DNA of 64,000 nt from Taxawa tesnikishii (nom. ined.) (Eukaryota; Ascomycota; Dothideomycetes; Dothideales). The notes under the pieces were generated by a model. It was not told the origin of the DNA. It ran no database searches and saw nothing but the letters and a program-made list of their open reading frames with translations. This document shows positions 44,833-56,835 of this stretch, one piece after another. A program made the position numbers and the translations under genes. Every line of letters starts with the position of its first letter. Position 1 is the first letter of the stretch. The stretch spans positions 2,728,001-2,792,000 of the forward strand of contig JAPDRO010000001.1 of the NCBI GenBank assembly GCA_030247885.1, written 5' to 3'.

Positions 44833-47823
44833 TCAGGGCCTGTACTCCGGATCCACCTTACTCTGCTTGAACAAACTCTTTCCCTTCAACCACTGCCCGT
44901 ATGCCTTATACCTCTTCTTCCCACCATCCTCTTCCCACACCATCAACGGGTCTTCCCTCACAGCAAGGAAGTCCTGAAAATCCAACACCTCCTCTTCCGT
45001 ATCCCAGAGCGTGCTCTCCGCGCCTTCACGATCGTCCCTGCCACTGTTCACATACAACACGAAATCCAGATTCGTATCGGACGGCAGCTCGGACGAGACG
45101 ACGAGGGGCAGGTTGAGCGGGTGCGAAACGTAGCGGTCGTACTCTTTCGCCTCGCTCGGCGTCACGGATGGATTGAGCGAGTTCTCATGGAATTGGTTCA
45201 GCGTCCATTGGGCCATCAGGGCCTTGTCGGCCGGCTTCCATTCTTTGCCCCTGGCAAAGTCCTTCTCTGCGGTCGGCTCGCGGAGAATGCTTTCTGGCAG
45301 TGCTGCTTGGCGGAAGTCCGGATTGGCCGGCGGCAGGGGCGCCCTCTCGTTTTCACTGCTCGGGTCAATGATCTTGACGCCCTTGCGCGGCGGCTTCTTC
45401 TCCGGTGAGTCGAGCGAATGCCTGTTCGGATCCACGCGCGGTACGAAAGGGCTGAAGTCGAACCTGCTGTCTCTACGTGGTCGTTCTGGCAAGTAGCGGC
45501 TCGTTGAATTGATACGGTAGGAATAGACCTTCAGGAAAGATGATACCGCCAGTGGGCGATAATACTCCAGCCAATAGTCGTCGAAGCTAGCCACTCCCTT
45601 CTTGGCAAATCGTTCTCGGTATCGCTCGGAGGGTGGCGGCAGTGTTCGCTTCTCAAGAAATTCTGGCGTATACCACTGTATGTAGTCTCTTCGGTTCCTG
45701 TCAAGCCACGCCTTCGGGTCGCTATGGTGTAGGTAATAGTCGGTTGCCAAATCCCACAGCATAGGTTGACCCTGAGCCCAGATGTAGTTCCCGAGGAACA
45801 GGTTGTAGGCTTCTTGACGCTGCGCGTCGAGGAAGGAATTGTGATAGTAGCGCTTGAAGCTCTCTACCATGTCCCTGGAATGGCTTTGCCAGTGGTTGAT
45901 TTTCCTGTAGGTAGCCATCGTATTGACCAGATGCGACCCACCATATTGAATGGCGATAGTGTCTCCGTGGTCGTGAAACATGTGGGTAAATATGTTCACC
46001 GCATCCGAGTCATACTCTAGATCGGCAGTGGCAGTGACACCGAGGGCCTTCAACTGATGCCCGAACGCTCGCTTGCCGATCACGAACTGCGCAGCATTCG
46101 TTCTGTCAAGGCAGTCGATGCAGTTCGTGCGCGCGACACCGTTCTGCACTTGAGGCAAGTTGTCTTCAAGATTTCCATTGTGGAAGAAGCCAGTCCGGTC
46201 CATGATCTCCTCGGCAATGGTCTCAAGGGTTCCGATAACGTCGCCGCCCCGCGTCTTCGATGCTCTGCTCATATCAAAAGCCTGGTATTGGATCTTCTTG
46301 TCCTCCGGAAGAAACTGATTCAGATATGCAATGCAGTTCTGAAATTCGTGAAGTAGCTTCGACTCACGTGGTGTCCTTTCCCGTGCCTTGATCAGATTCA
46401 GCACATATATAGGACACCCGTATCGCTCGAACAGGTTGTCAAAGTGAAGGGCGGCGGGCTGATAGAATGGATCGAGCAGGTTCAGGTCTATGTCCGGTTT
46501 CGGAGTGACTCCGCTATTGTCCTGAGTCCAGTAGAGCGGAATGCTGCCTCTATGGTGGACATAAGACGTATACGTTGGGTTGGAAAACAACCGCGGCCCT
46601 GGAGCGTGGAAGGACGTGGTGAGCATGTCCGATACGATCTGTTCCGTCTCGACGTCGTTGGCAACATATCCGAGGTCATTGGCGCCACGTTTCAGGAACC
46701 TTGCTCCTGCAAAGAATCTTGAGCGTCTGCCTATGATTGTGATGTATATGCTGCGCCCGAAGACGTCCATTAGGGCCTGATCAATGAAGCCGTAGATGAT
46801 AGGTAGGCACCAGTCAAATGCATTCTTCAACGCCTTGAGAGCGGGGCTGAGCAAGTGATGGTTCCAGACGAACATATCATTGTAGTCATGGCCAAGATCC
46901 TCATACCCTTCATTGACAGCAAGGCGGTGACGAACGATGTTGTGCTGCAACGTTCTCGTGATGTCGTAAGAATAACTAAAGTAAAAGGAGCGCGTCAGGT
47001 CAAGGTTGTTCAGGATGTTCAGGAATCTGCCCTCCTCCGGGTTGCGATCGCGGGCAAACCGAGTGCTGACGCCCGAGGTCAGTGGCACCAGCTCCGTACC
47101 GTCAATCTGATATACATAGTGACCACCAATCATGGCCACCTGCTGCCGTTTCGTGATGAGAAGCATGTAGTACGATTCCGTGAACCGGATGAAACCCAGC
47201 AGACCCCAGAAACTGCATCTCACCCGCAAGCCGCCAGTTGCTTTGTTGCCATCGTCTATAGTTGTTAGTAACTGAGTCACTTCTTTCTTCGTATAAACAA
47301 TGTCATCCTCGAACAGCGCAAGCTGGCCGGGTGGGGCAGTCCGATCTATCTTCAGCACTTTGAAGTGCTTGTCGGTGATATCCGCTCCGGTTATATAGTA
47401 GCGGACGTTGGTCTCGTAGAGTGTGAAGCGGTGCATCCGGCGAGAAACAGGCTGATCTTCGTCTTGGACCGGAATCGGCTTTTCATTCTCTCCTTTCACG
47501 CTGCCGAAATGTGCTCCAGGAACAAATGGCTCAGTGTCGTCTGCGAAAGACTCCTCGAGGTCGACGCCGTCAGGCACGAAGTCCGCGACCGTCTCTTCCC
47601 TCGAACCATCTTCTGTCACGATGGTGGCGGTTTCCGCTGGTTCCTCTTCTGTCGCGTATCGTTGGTCGGTGACAGATGACGTATTACCATCCAGATTCAT
47701 GTCGGCGGTATCGTTGTGTTCAGGCTGGTGTTGGAACGAAGCATCCCTGCCCGTCCCTCGTGGACCCGCCAGGACATCGGCAGCACCAAGATCGGGAGAC
47801 GCATCCGTCGAAGTTTCCGCCAT
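44833..47823 (-). CDS. FIG4: SAC-domain polyphosphoinositide phosphatase Fig4
   Basis: Fig4 dephosphorylates PI(3,5)P2 and also supports its synthesis within the Fab1-Vac14-Fig4 complex on vacuole and late-endosome membranes. One uninterrupted exon of 996 codons from the ATG at 47823; an upstream in-frame ATG at 47892 adds 23 residues. After a disordered N-terminus of ~120 residues, the SAC domain begins RMHRFTLYETNVRYYITGAD. It includes FAGARFLKRGANDLGYVAND and the catalytic CX5R(T) loop in RTNCIDCLDRTNAAQFVIG. The C-terminal region (WLEYYRPLAVSSFLKVYSYR, then RRDSRFDFSPFVPRVDP) is as in fungal Fig4. The long intact frame shows that not every gene here has a shift. Confidence 0.96.
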   Translation of the reverse strand: MAETSTDASPDLGAADVLAGPRGTGRDASFQHQPEHNDTADMNLDGNTSSVTDQRYATEEEPAETATIVTEDGSREETVADFVPDGVDLEESFADDTEPFVPGAHFGSVKGENEKPIPVQDEDQPVSRRMHRFTLYETNVRYYITGADITDKHFKVLKIDRTAPPGQLALFEDDIVYTKKEVTQLLTTIDDGNKATGGLRVRCSFWGLLGFIRFTESYYMLLITKRQQVAMIGGHYVYQIDGTELVPLTSGVSTRFARDRNPEEGRFLNILNNLDLTRSFYFSYSYDITRTLQHNIVRHRLAVNEGYEDLGHDYNDMFVWNHHLLSPALKALKNAFDWCLPIIYGFIDQALMDVFGRSIYITIIGRRSRFFAGARFLKRGANDLGYVANDVETEQIVSDMLTTSFHAPGPRLFSNPTYTSYVHHRGSIPLYWTQDNSGVTPKPDIDLNLLDPFYQPAALHFDNLFERYGCPIYVLNLIKARERTPRESKLLHEFQNCIAYLNQFLPEDKKIQYQAFDMSRASKTRGGDVIGTLETIAEEIMDRTGFFHNGNLEDNLPQVQNGVARTNCIDCLDRTNAAQFVIGKRAFGHQLKALGVTATADLEYDSDAVNIFTHMFHDHGDTIAIQYGGSHLVNTMATYRKINHWQSHSRDMVESFKRYYHNSFLDAQRQEAYNLFLGNYIWAQGQPMLWDLATDYYLHHSDPKAWLDRNRRDYIQWYTPEFLEKRTLPPPSERYRERFAKKGVASFDDYWLEYYRPLAVSSFLKVYSYRINSTSRYLPERPRRDSRFDFSPFVPRVDPNRHSLDSPEKKPPRKGVKIIDPSSENERAPLPPANPDFRQAALPESILREPTAEKDFARGKEWKPADKALMAQWTLNQFHENSLNPSVTPSEAKEYDRYVSHPLNLPLVVSSELPSDTNLDFVLYVNSGRDDREGAESTLWDTEEEVLDFQDFLAVREDPLMVWEEDGGKKRYKAYGQWLKGKSLFKQSKVDPEYRP

Positions 47824-48479
47824 TGCTGTCCTGGCGAAATCCCTTCTGTAAGCGAAGGTCGTACAAGAGGAAGATGCGCTTGGCTTGCCCACGCGGTGCC
47901 TGTCAAACGTTCGCCGCCCCTATACGAAAGAACAGTTTTCGACAGCGGAGCAAGTGCGGGTTGGCCTACTTCGGGGTCATTATGGGTGAATGTCCGCCAG
48001 GAGCGATACCACCATCCGAGTCGTTTCTCCTAGAATGCATGCTTGACTGCATCATGCTCGTGTTGCGCTTGAAGTTCATGGCCAGGAGTTGGAGGTCGCC
48101 GCTCGGCAAAACTTGCCCAACGTGACGCGATTGCACCGTGCTGGATCACACCCAACACGTTCCGTTGGTAAGCGGAAGCGAACAGTGCAGTAAAGCTCGA
48201 TGAGGCTTGACCGAAGCATGAGCGAAGCCGGAACGATGCTTCTTGAAGTCAAATCGAAGCTATAGTAAGGCTTTGTCGAAGCACAACTGAAGGACAACAG
48301 TTGCCGTGCCTCCGAGTATATCAGTGCAGCAATTGACGTACGTATAGAGATAAAATGAGAGGGTGTCGCTCATTTGCATAGGAGAACTGAGATATGGCAG
48401 TGTGCACAGCATCCTATTCATGGCCACCAACTCCCTACGGAGAGTCGTGCATTATCGTTTTCTACCTTTTTCATGATCC
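47824..48479. other. Intergenic region between FIG4 and CCT1
   Basis: About 650 bp holding the FIG4 promoter and the 3' UTR of CCT1. A short patch at about 48197-48285 repeats GAAGC/CGAAGC motifs (GAGCGAAGCCGG, AATCGAAGCTAT, GTCGAAGCACAA) at irregular spacing. No coding region is supported. Confidence 0.45.
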
Positions 48480-50345
48480 TTACATATGCCCATGTCCGTC
48501 ATCCTCCCCTCCACCCCTATTCTCAGGGTCCAGCTTGATCATGGTATCGATACGCATAATCGCGACACAGGCCTCAATCGCGCTCTTCAGCTGCTTGACC
48601 TTGCTCATGCTGGGCTCAAGCACGCCGGCCTTGATGCTGTCGCGCACCCGACCCGTGCTCAAGTCGAGTCCGTAGTTCTTGTAGTTCTTCTTCTTAGCAA
48701 GCGACTTTTCGTCCTCGGTGCTGGAGGCGTTATGCTCGTTGGAGAGGCGTTGGGACAGGGCGTGGCGGGAGCGCAGTTGCGCGACGAGCTCGGAACTGTC
48801 TTTCGCTGCGTTGACGGCGAGCGTAGTCGGAATTATGAGGAGGGAGGCCGCGAAGGCGCCGATGGCGAGTTGTTCGCGCGAGCCCTGGATTTGAGTCAGC
48901 AAGATCTCCGGGCGGACTGTTGGGGGCTGATGGGGCGGAGATGGAGAACAAATAGGGGAGTGTAGATACGCACCACAGAGGTAGCCCACTCTTCGAGATA
49001 GATGTGCAGCGCCGTCTCCACAGCTCCGCCACCAGGCACCACTCTCCCGCTCTCGAGCGCACGCTTGACGGCAGACAAAGAATCATGGACCGAGCGCTCC
49101 ATCTCATCGAGTGAGTATTCGTTTGCGCCGCGAAGGATGATGGACGCAGACGTGTGCGCCTTGGTGCCCTTGACCAGGATGCACTCGTCGTCCGATATCC
49201 GCTCCTGCACCACCTCCTCCGCATGACCCAGGTTGCTCGTCTCAAATTTCTCGTCGCCGTTCAAGTCTGACAGTGCGCTGACGAGCGTCGCGCCCGTCGC
49301 CTTGGCTATCCGTCGCAGATCTTCCTTCTTGCATCGCCGCACTGCCATTGCGCCCTTGTCGACGAAGTGCTTCAGGCACAGGTCGTCAATGCCCTTGGTC
49401 GTGAAGATGACGTTGGCGCCGGACTTAAGGATCATCTCTACCCGCTCGATAGCGATGCCGGCTTCCCTTTCCCGAATCTTCTCAAGCTGTGCAGGGTCGT
49501 CGATGGTGATGTGCACGCCCAACTTCATCCTCTCCTTCTGCAAGTTGATGTCCAAACACGCGATCTTCGCATCCTGTATCCTCGTCTGCATGGCCTGACT
49601 TGCAACCGTGCAGTTCAGCGCATACCCCTTGACCAGCACACTCTCCGTCGCACTCTTTCCATGTGCCTTAAGCACGTTGACCGCTTTGACCGGGTACTTG
49701 ACTTCGTTTCTGTTGTTAATGCTCTTAACAGATTGCATAGCGTCGACGACCATGTTAGCGAAGAAGTCAGAGTCCGCTCCGATGATCTTGGACGACATAG
49801 ACGTCTTGGCAATATTGATGAGCGATTCCCGTCCCAGTGTCTCCACCTTGGTGCTAATGTTCTCGTTCATGTACCGCACGGCTTCGCGCAGCGCCAGCCG
49901 GTAGCCTGTAATGATGGTCGTGGGGTGTATCCGCATCTTCATGAGCTCGTTGCCCCGCCGTAACAGCTCCGCTGCGATGAGTACCACGCTTGTTGTGCCA
50001 TCACCCACTTCTTTGTCCTGTTGCTGTGCGAGGTCTACCAGGATCTTGCCTGCGGGGTGTTCGATGTCCAGGAGTGAGAGGATAGTTGCGCCGTCGTTTG
50101 TCACTGTCACGTCTCCGATGTCATCCACCATCATCTTATCGAGCCCGGATGGACCAAAGGAAGTCCGGACGACATTAGCGATTGCTTGTGTTGCGAGGAC
50201 GTTCTGATCACGAATGTCGGCACCGCTGATCTTGGTTCCGCCGAGGACTGCAAAAGGTTTAGCATATTGTTCAAAGGCAGTTGTAGCGTTCTTGAAACAT
50301 ACAGAGGGTGCCCGCATTGCGAGGCTGTTCGAATATGCCGGCCAT
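48480..50345 (-). CDS. CCT1: Chaperonin TRiC/CCT subunit alpha
   Basis: One of eight paralogous subunits of the cytosolic chaperonin that folds actin and tubulin. Exons 50345-50303, 50247-48974 and 48884-48480 encode 573 residues. The N-terminus reads [20 protein letters not shown] across a 55-nt intron. Visible group II chaperonin motifs: [37 protein letters not shown], the ATPase motif [13 protein letters not shown], and [19 protein letters not shown] near the C-terminus. The [20 protein letters not shown] stretch is typical of the family, and the overall match is to the alpha (Tcp1) subunit. The frame is intact. Confidence 0.95.
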
Positions 50346-51611
50346 CGCGTGTTCTTGCTGGTATATAAAACACCCTGCGTCGTTCTGGAAATCTTTCAGA
50401 GAGCGACGCGTTTGGAGCAGACCCTGCCGAGATTCTACCGATGACGGCGTTTATATGTATAATGATAATGAGCTATCATCCCAATTCAAGCACAGTTCTG
50501 GACAGGGTTTATAGGTACTTGAGTTCTCGATGTTCTTCGACGTAAGAGGCCCTACTTCAAGGGAAGGGTAATCAACCAAACCTTCTTTCGAGACTTGTAG
50601 TAGGTATCAAGGTTCGGTCATAACTTTCTTGCCTTGTAATAGCGACTATTGTTTGAAAACCATCGCTTGAGAGTACGAATTACTATAGTTCTAGGCGAGC
50701 CTCCGTCAAAAGGAGAGTGGCATAAGGAAGTCTACTCTCAAAATTGACGACGCGTACGAAGGCATTTTCGTGTTGTTGTTGACTTGCAATACCAATCCCG
50801 CGTTTCTGGACTGTTCGCTTGAGAGCACAAGTTACCATCGTTGTGTACGGGCCTGCTTACTCTACAGAGGGCAATAGAAAACCTCCCTTATCTTCTGGAT
50901 CTCTGTCAGGTGCATAGAGTGTAGTAGAATCCATGCTGCCGTGTAACATCGGCTATTATGGAACAGGGAAGCGAGCAAATCGTTATTGCTCCCATCCTCA
51001 TCGGGCAAACCACACATCGAGCGTTACAAAAGCGATCAGAATAAACTGAGAAGAAGGAAAAAGCTTCGTATGGGTACGGAGGTTTTGAATAATAATTGAG
51101 GGCATGAAGACGATTACCCAAAGGTGAACTTGACAAGCCTCTACACGATACGGCTGGGTCACTATCATTCCAAATGGCCCAGCAAGCCTCACAATACCTC
51201 TTCTCCAGCCGCAGTATACGCTACGTGTCAACTACTGTATGATCTAGCATAGTGAGATTCTTCTAGCACGGTAGCTCACTGCCCTACCAGATTACCTTCT
51301 CTGGTTGATACATACATCCTTCTTCTACCACCTCTTCGCCTTGTATCATCCGGTATCCCCTGCGGCGTGTCTTGACTGGATACTCGTCGTAAAGCTCCAT
51401 CAGGTACACCAGTTGAAGACCTGATACATGAAGGAAGGCCAAGGTCCGAGTGATCGCACCAGCTCTCAGGCTGATCCTCGAAGGGACACGACCAGAGCTG
51501 CCATATGCGTAACTAGTATGGGTTGCACTAATTCGTGATGTTGAAATCCTCGTGTGAATGCGGCATGCCATTTATCAGCTCGCCTAAAGTTAAGCAATAC
51601 TTTCACCACAC
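50346..51611. other. Long intergenic region between CCT1 and TYW1
   Basis: This 1.27-kb stretch has no supported gene. It holds the CCT1 promoter (TATATAAAAC near 50362) and a diverged direct repeat: CGCTTGAGAGTACGAATTAC near 50665 and CGCTTGAGAGCACAAGTTAC near 50817. Short open frames on the minus strand at 50906-51571 resemble nothing. Confidence 0.45.
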
Positions 51612-54018
51612 TCAAATCTCAACCACGCGTCCCCCACCAACCTTGATCGTCCCCTCTTCCTTCTTCCTGCCCTTCCTATCCACCCTCTCGTCCTCCGGAT
51701 TGAACCCTCCTTGACCCCACTGACTCCACTCCGGGTTCCTCTCGCCCACATAATCCTCAGGTCCAAACTCCCTCCCACTCTCCAGACACCGGAAAAACTT
51801 TTGGTAATCAATGAGCGTGTGCCATCCATCCTCCTTGTAGAACCGTTTCCGATCAGCGATGAGTATGCAACAGCTATGCGCGTGCTCGGCCGCGATACCA
51901 TAATCCAACCCGCGACGGCCTAACGCCGCGACCAAGCTCTCGACAAACGCGCAAACCTCCTCGTAGAAGGGGACATTCTGCATTGTGAGTCCCGCGGATC
52001 CCGCGGTCGCAGTCCCGCAATACGTAACCCCCTTGACCTCGACGAAGCCTGGTAGCGCGCGCTCGACCAGGTCTGCATATCCTTCGGCCTCCTCATCAAT
52101 GTTGAAGCCCTTGACAAGCGTCAACCTAAAAACAGTCCTCTGCCTGAACCGTTTCTCGCGCAGGATGTCCAGACAGCGCTGAAAGCGCTCCCAGAAATCA
52201 CGATGGAGGGGCGATCGATTTTGCGCAAGGCCTCCTTGTTCGACGCGTCGATGCTGACGTAGAGCTGCGTGACGGGCTTGAGAGTCGCGAGTTGTTCCGG
52301 GTGTTGCGCGTTGCAGACCAGGAAACTCGAGATGTGTTCCGCATGCAGCATGGCCGTGAACTCATTGATATGTGGATAGAAGATGGGTTCCCCACCAGAC
52401 TCAGCGCGCAATGCCGGATTTGCATCGCTTCCGCGAATCGCTCGGCCCGGACTCCGGGGACGCCTTTCATCATCTTGATTTTCTTATAGTGGCCTTCTTT
52501 GACGCCCGCGAAGATCATCTCGGGCGGATCGACTTGCCAGCGCCAGGTGGTGCCGACGGGGTTCGTGCCGTGGCGCCAGCAGAAGACGCATTTGTTGCTG
52601 CAGGAGAGCGAAGGGGTGGTTTCCATGCAGAGGTGCGAACGGATACCGTAGAAGGAGAATTTGTAGCATGAACCTCGGCCACGCAGCGCAGATTTAGTCC
52701 AGCGGCAGATTTTGACGCCGGAGTGGGAGCCCACGATCGTGTAACCTTGCTTGGTAAGCGCGGTGTAAGTGGGTGAGGTCTTGGGGACCATCTCCTTCGG
52801 TGTGAAGACAGGTTGAGTGGATTTCTTGTAGGTGGTGAAATCGATGGCTAGAGGAGTGCCACCGGCCTTGGTCTTCCCGAGATCCTCCACATCATCCGTC
52901 TTGCCGCTTTTCTTTCCCGGTTTTCTTGTCTTTTGAACAGCGTCTCCTTCCTCCCCGCTGTCTTCTGCAAGGTCATCCTCGTCACTCTCAGCAGCATCTC
53001 CACTGCCCGGGACACCTTCTCCAAGTCCTTTACCCATTGTGAGATCTTTCAAGACATCCAGAACTCCGAGCCTCCATTCTTGTAATCTTTCCCTGGCGTC
53101 GCTCTTTACGTCGCCCATGCCCAGCGGAAATGCGCGCCTCTTTCCCGTCAACCTAGCCATCCACTTGTCCACCTCCTTCGCCTGTGAGCAGAAGCCTTCT
53201 TCTTCCGTAGGCCAACCTTCCTTGTCTCCGAATCCAAAAACAGAGTATCCCAGGAGCGGCGACAATGGCGCGGTATCGATGCGGAAGTCATTGTGCGTTT
53301 CGGACAGGTGGTCCAGGAAGTTGCTGAGCTCAGTATCTATGTTATATGATGGCAGGAGGATCATATAGAAGTAATCTGTTGGAACTCCGGATTCATGCTT
53401 CTTCGGCGGTGAGATGAAGTAGTCGTCGTAATCCAGATTTGCGAGATCGTGCAGTCGAGGCTTCAGGCATTTGTGCATGCCTGCTTTTCCCACATCTGCT
53501 TCCCACGCTCTAGTAAGTTCTCCTACTAGCTTCTGGGCCTGACATTCGGTGGTCCCGGCCAGGGAGTAGTAGAAGATCAACGGCTGGATCTGTGCTCCTT
53601 CATTGCGCAGCGTGAAGTTGGGTGACTGAGAGGAGCTCGTGCGCTTCGTCCCAGTAACGCGTTTCGGTCCTACCTTTGGTCGAGAGGCTGGCAATTCTTC
53701 GGATGCAATGTCAACGAGATGATCGGAATCCCGCAGTTCTATCTTATCCTCCTCGGGCGGTATTGATTCGGCCTGGAGCCTTTTCTCTTGCGGTTCCGCG
53801 GGTGGTGATGCAAGAGGTGTCAAGGCAACCTTCGCACGACTACTCCTCCACCGTACTGTCAACCGGACCAGGGCGATCACGACTGCGGCAGACAACAAGA
53901 CCCCGACACGGTGCTCGTGCCACAGGACCAGGAGCTCTGGAGGCTGTTAGCGTGGGGTTCAACATGTAGATCAGGGAGGCGCACCGTGAGGGAGGCGTAG
54001 AAGATATGCTGCCTCCAT
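51612..54018 (-). CDS. TYW1: tRNA wybutosine synthase TYW1 (flavodoxin + radical SAM)
   Basis: TYW1 makes the tricyclic base 4-demethylwyosine on N1-methylguanosine-37 of tRNA-Phe. Inferred exon 1 is 54018-53985; after a 48-nt intron with a GCTAACA branch site, exon 2 starts at 53936. The N-terminus has one hydrophobic helix (GVLLSAAVVIALVRLTV). A flavodoxin domain follows (PLIFYYSLAGTTECQAQKLV), then an acidic linker, then the radical SAM core with the CX3CX2C cluster motif (CSNKCVFCWRHGTNPVG). The C-terminal wyosine-base region follows (TYCGTATAGSAGLTMQNVPF, then EHAHSCCILIA). Two joins need one extra base each: LSLVG-EPIFYPH (CCCC at 52390-52393, + strand) and KIDRP-LHRDFWERF (GGGG at 52208-52211, + strand). 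Confidence 0.93.
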
Positions 54019-54564
54019 GACGGTGTCTGTATCGTCTGGTCAAAGTATGAGATGGATATAGTTGGAAGGTGCACACGGGTACCGATACATAGAGCGTTCC
54101 ACTCTCCCCCACTGCCCCTCTATCAAAATTCGCTCTCGCAAATCAGCGGACAGCGGACAGCCGACAGTGGTCGAGATTGCGGGGTTGGCGCCGGCAATGT
54201 CCGCTGCTCCGCCGCGCCTAAACCAGGTAAGGAGACGCGACTAGTTTACTAGTAGTGACTGACTTACATCAACAGCCATCACCTTCCGCGGTCCATGCGC
54301 GCTGTACACGGCACACGCTGCACGGCACACGCAACACAGTACACGCTACACATCACACGCTACACCGTACACCGCACACCGTACACCGTATACGGCAAGG
54401 CAAGGTAAGGGAAAGCAAGGCAAGCCAAGGCAAGGCAAAGCAAGCGCTGCCCGCACGACAAACGGCCATGTAGTCGACCCAAGACGACCTACAGCATCCC
54501 TTGTGCCTTGAACACCCAAACTCCTCCAAACGACTTCACTCCTTGAAACTCTCACCAACAAAAG
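54019..54564. other. Divergent intergenic region with low-complexity DNA
   Basis: This 546-bp stretch separates TYW1 and the PQ-loop gene. From about 54300 to 54390 it is a run of CACAC/GTACACC/GCACACG-type repeats, and from about 54394 to 54440 a run of GGCAA units (AAGGCAAGG). These are simple sequences in the promoter/leader of the PQ-loop gene. Confidence 0.6.
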
Positions 54565-55772
54565 ATGGACCCATATTGCGACCATCTCGCGTCGCCAAAC
54601 GGCTGGACGCTGGGCCTTTCCATGTACGCAGACCCTCAACCACGTATACCAACCACACCACGTCTGACAGAAGACGCGCAGATTTCTCGTCGCCGGCATT
54701 CTCTTCTCTTACCTACCGCAGCATTACAAAATCATCTCCAATGGCTCCTCCGCCGGCCTTTCCCCGTGGTGGGTTCTGCTGGGCACGCTTTCCAGCATCA
54801 CGGCCATCGCCAACATCGTCACTTTGCCCACGAGCCAGCATGACATGGCCTGCTGTCGCGACATCTCCGGCGCGGCTTGCGGCGCAGCGCTGCTGGGCGT
54901 GGTTCAAATCGGCGTGCAATGGAGCTGCTTCATGGCCATGTAAGATGCCGCGTGATAGAACACGGTCCATTCTATTCGAAGCCTTAGACGCTGACCGTTG
55001 GGGGAACAGAATGGTGCTCTTCCTCATCTACTTCCCACGTCAACGCGACGAATTACCGCTTCACGCTGCACCAGACTCCAACATCCCACGCAAATCCGAC
55101 GCCATCATCGTAGGCTGTGCCTCACTCGGCGCACTCCTCGCTGTCGGCATCGGATCGCTCGTTTTCCTGGTTCGCGCGCCCGCGCTTCTTCTCGCCTGGG
55201 CGAATTTCCTTGGCATCACGTCCAGCACGCTGGCTTGCATTCAATACATCCCGCAGATCTGGACCACCTATCGGACGCGCAAGGTTCTGAGTCTCAGCAT
55301 CGTGACTATGCTCATTCAAGTCCCCGGCTCCTTCGTTTTCGCCTTGTCGCTGTGGCTGCGTGTGGGATGGCAGGGATGGAGTTCGTGGACTGTCTATTGT
55401 GTGACCGGAGTCTTCCAGGGATGTTTGCTCTGTATGGCCATGTACTTCTCGCTGCAGGAGCAGAAAGCCGCAAAGGCGGCGGAAGAGGAGGAAGAACATG
55501 ATGAGGCCGAGCCGACGGAGACTGACAGATTATTGGGACCGCGAGTGGGAAGCCAGAGACGGAACATCAATGGTTCGACGAAGCGAAACGGATCACATAA
55601 TAGGCACGACCATTTGAGCATGCTCTACAACGCCACACCGCCAGACCGTAGTTCGTTCGCTAACGATTCGACGTCGAGTCTGGATGGTACGTTGGAAGAA
55701 ACGGAGCCGCTGCGGGCGGATGGGAACAGGGATCCCCGAGGCCGAACTTCCCAAAGAAGCAGAGGGTCTTAG
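54565..55772 (+). CDS. PQ-loop repeat membrane protein
   Basis: Exons 54565-54623, 54682-54939 and 55010-55772 encode 359 residues. The protein has about seven hydrophobic helices and two PQ-loop motifs (SYLPQHYKIISNGSSAGLSP and CIQYIPQIWTTYRTRKVLSL), the mark of the family that includes vacuolar/lysosomal amino-acid exporters (Ypq1-3, PQLC2) and cystinosin. The substrate cannot be read. A C-terminal cytosolic tail of ~110 residues is acidic and then Ser/Asn-rich, with a dileucine-type TETDRLLGP signal that could serve vacuolar sorting. The frame is intact. Confidence 0.88.
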
Positions 55773-56835
55773 GAAGCGGAACTGCATTCTTTGAGGGAAC
55801 CTAACTTGAGTATACAACACTCTCTTTCGAGATGTTCGTGGCGTCGCTTGCGGGAGATTTCTTCCATCTTCCCTATTAAAGAAGACCCCATAGAAGGCTG
55901 ATGGGCGATCTTGTACGCGGTAGGCTCCATTTGTGTTACGATCGAGAATGGAAGTCGTCCACTCATAGTCCTCGACTGGTACGAGCCGGTACCTTCCGCA
56001 AAGGCTCACAACGAGTGCAATGCATATCCCCCATGCAGCAAGCTACGACTGTCCTTTCTGTGAGATTGGCACCTGACACGGAAAGAAGGTGACTCTTACC
56101 CTCGACTACCGACGGACAGCGAAAACGCTTCACATTGTGATAGAACGCTTACCTGGTGTTGTCCCTAGAGCGAGCAGCACCAACGTGGCTTTCCCCGCGG
56201 GCCTCCGTGGGCTGCGGGTTGGGTGAGAGGCATCAGATTTCCCTTGAATACGCAACTATCGTTTGAGCACGAAAGAGTCCCATGTTGCGACAATTCACTA
56301 CGCGCGTATCCCACTTCCGATCGGGAGAAAAGATTGCGATCTAATAACGCCCGGCAGGCACTGCAGTGGTGGTGCCGCGCCCTGTTACTTGACCACGTGT
56401 CATCCCGTTGCTCGTCGTAGTTGGAATAAAGGCAAAGAGGCCGTATATGTCCATACCCAGCGAGCCCACGCCAACGAAAGCTGTGAAGCTCGCGTGACTC
56501 GACACATCGGCCACTCCTGCAACGACCCGTCGACAGCAAATCAGCAAATCGGCAAACAAAGAGCAAGAGGGACAAAATAAAGTGATTGAAGCCCAATCTT
56601 TTTTTCCATTAATCTAACTACCCTAACCCTCTCACCCAAGAATCGAATAGGCGTCAGTACATCATGTATAGAAAGGAGCGTGGTGTCATTCGTCTCAGTA
56701 TTCTTTCGCAAAATAGAACTCCAGATGTAACCTTGAACGTTTCTCTCCTTGGAATCGAATCAACCATCGCGGTCTTCATCCCTCTCTTCCAGCGCTTACG
56801 CGCAATCAGTCTGGCGTTTGGGAACCAAAAGGCAT
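55773..56835. other. Intergenic region between convergent genes
   Basis: This 1.06-kb stretch is between the PQ-loop gene and the 3' end of the wall-protein gene. Short overlapping frames exist on both strands but none shows family resemblance or exon structure. Confidence 0.4.

Noticed and set aside
54255-54473. A 72-codon open frame in the CACAC/GGCAA low-complexity DNA
   Set aside because: It is produced by simple repeats and has no protein-like composition.
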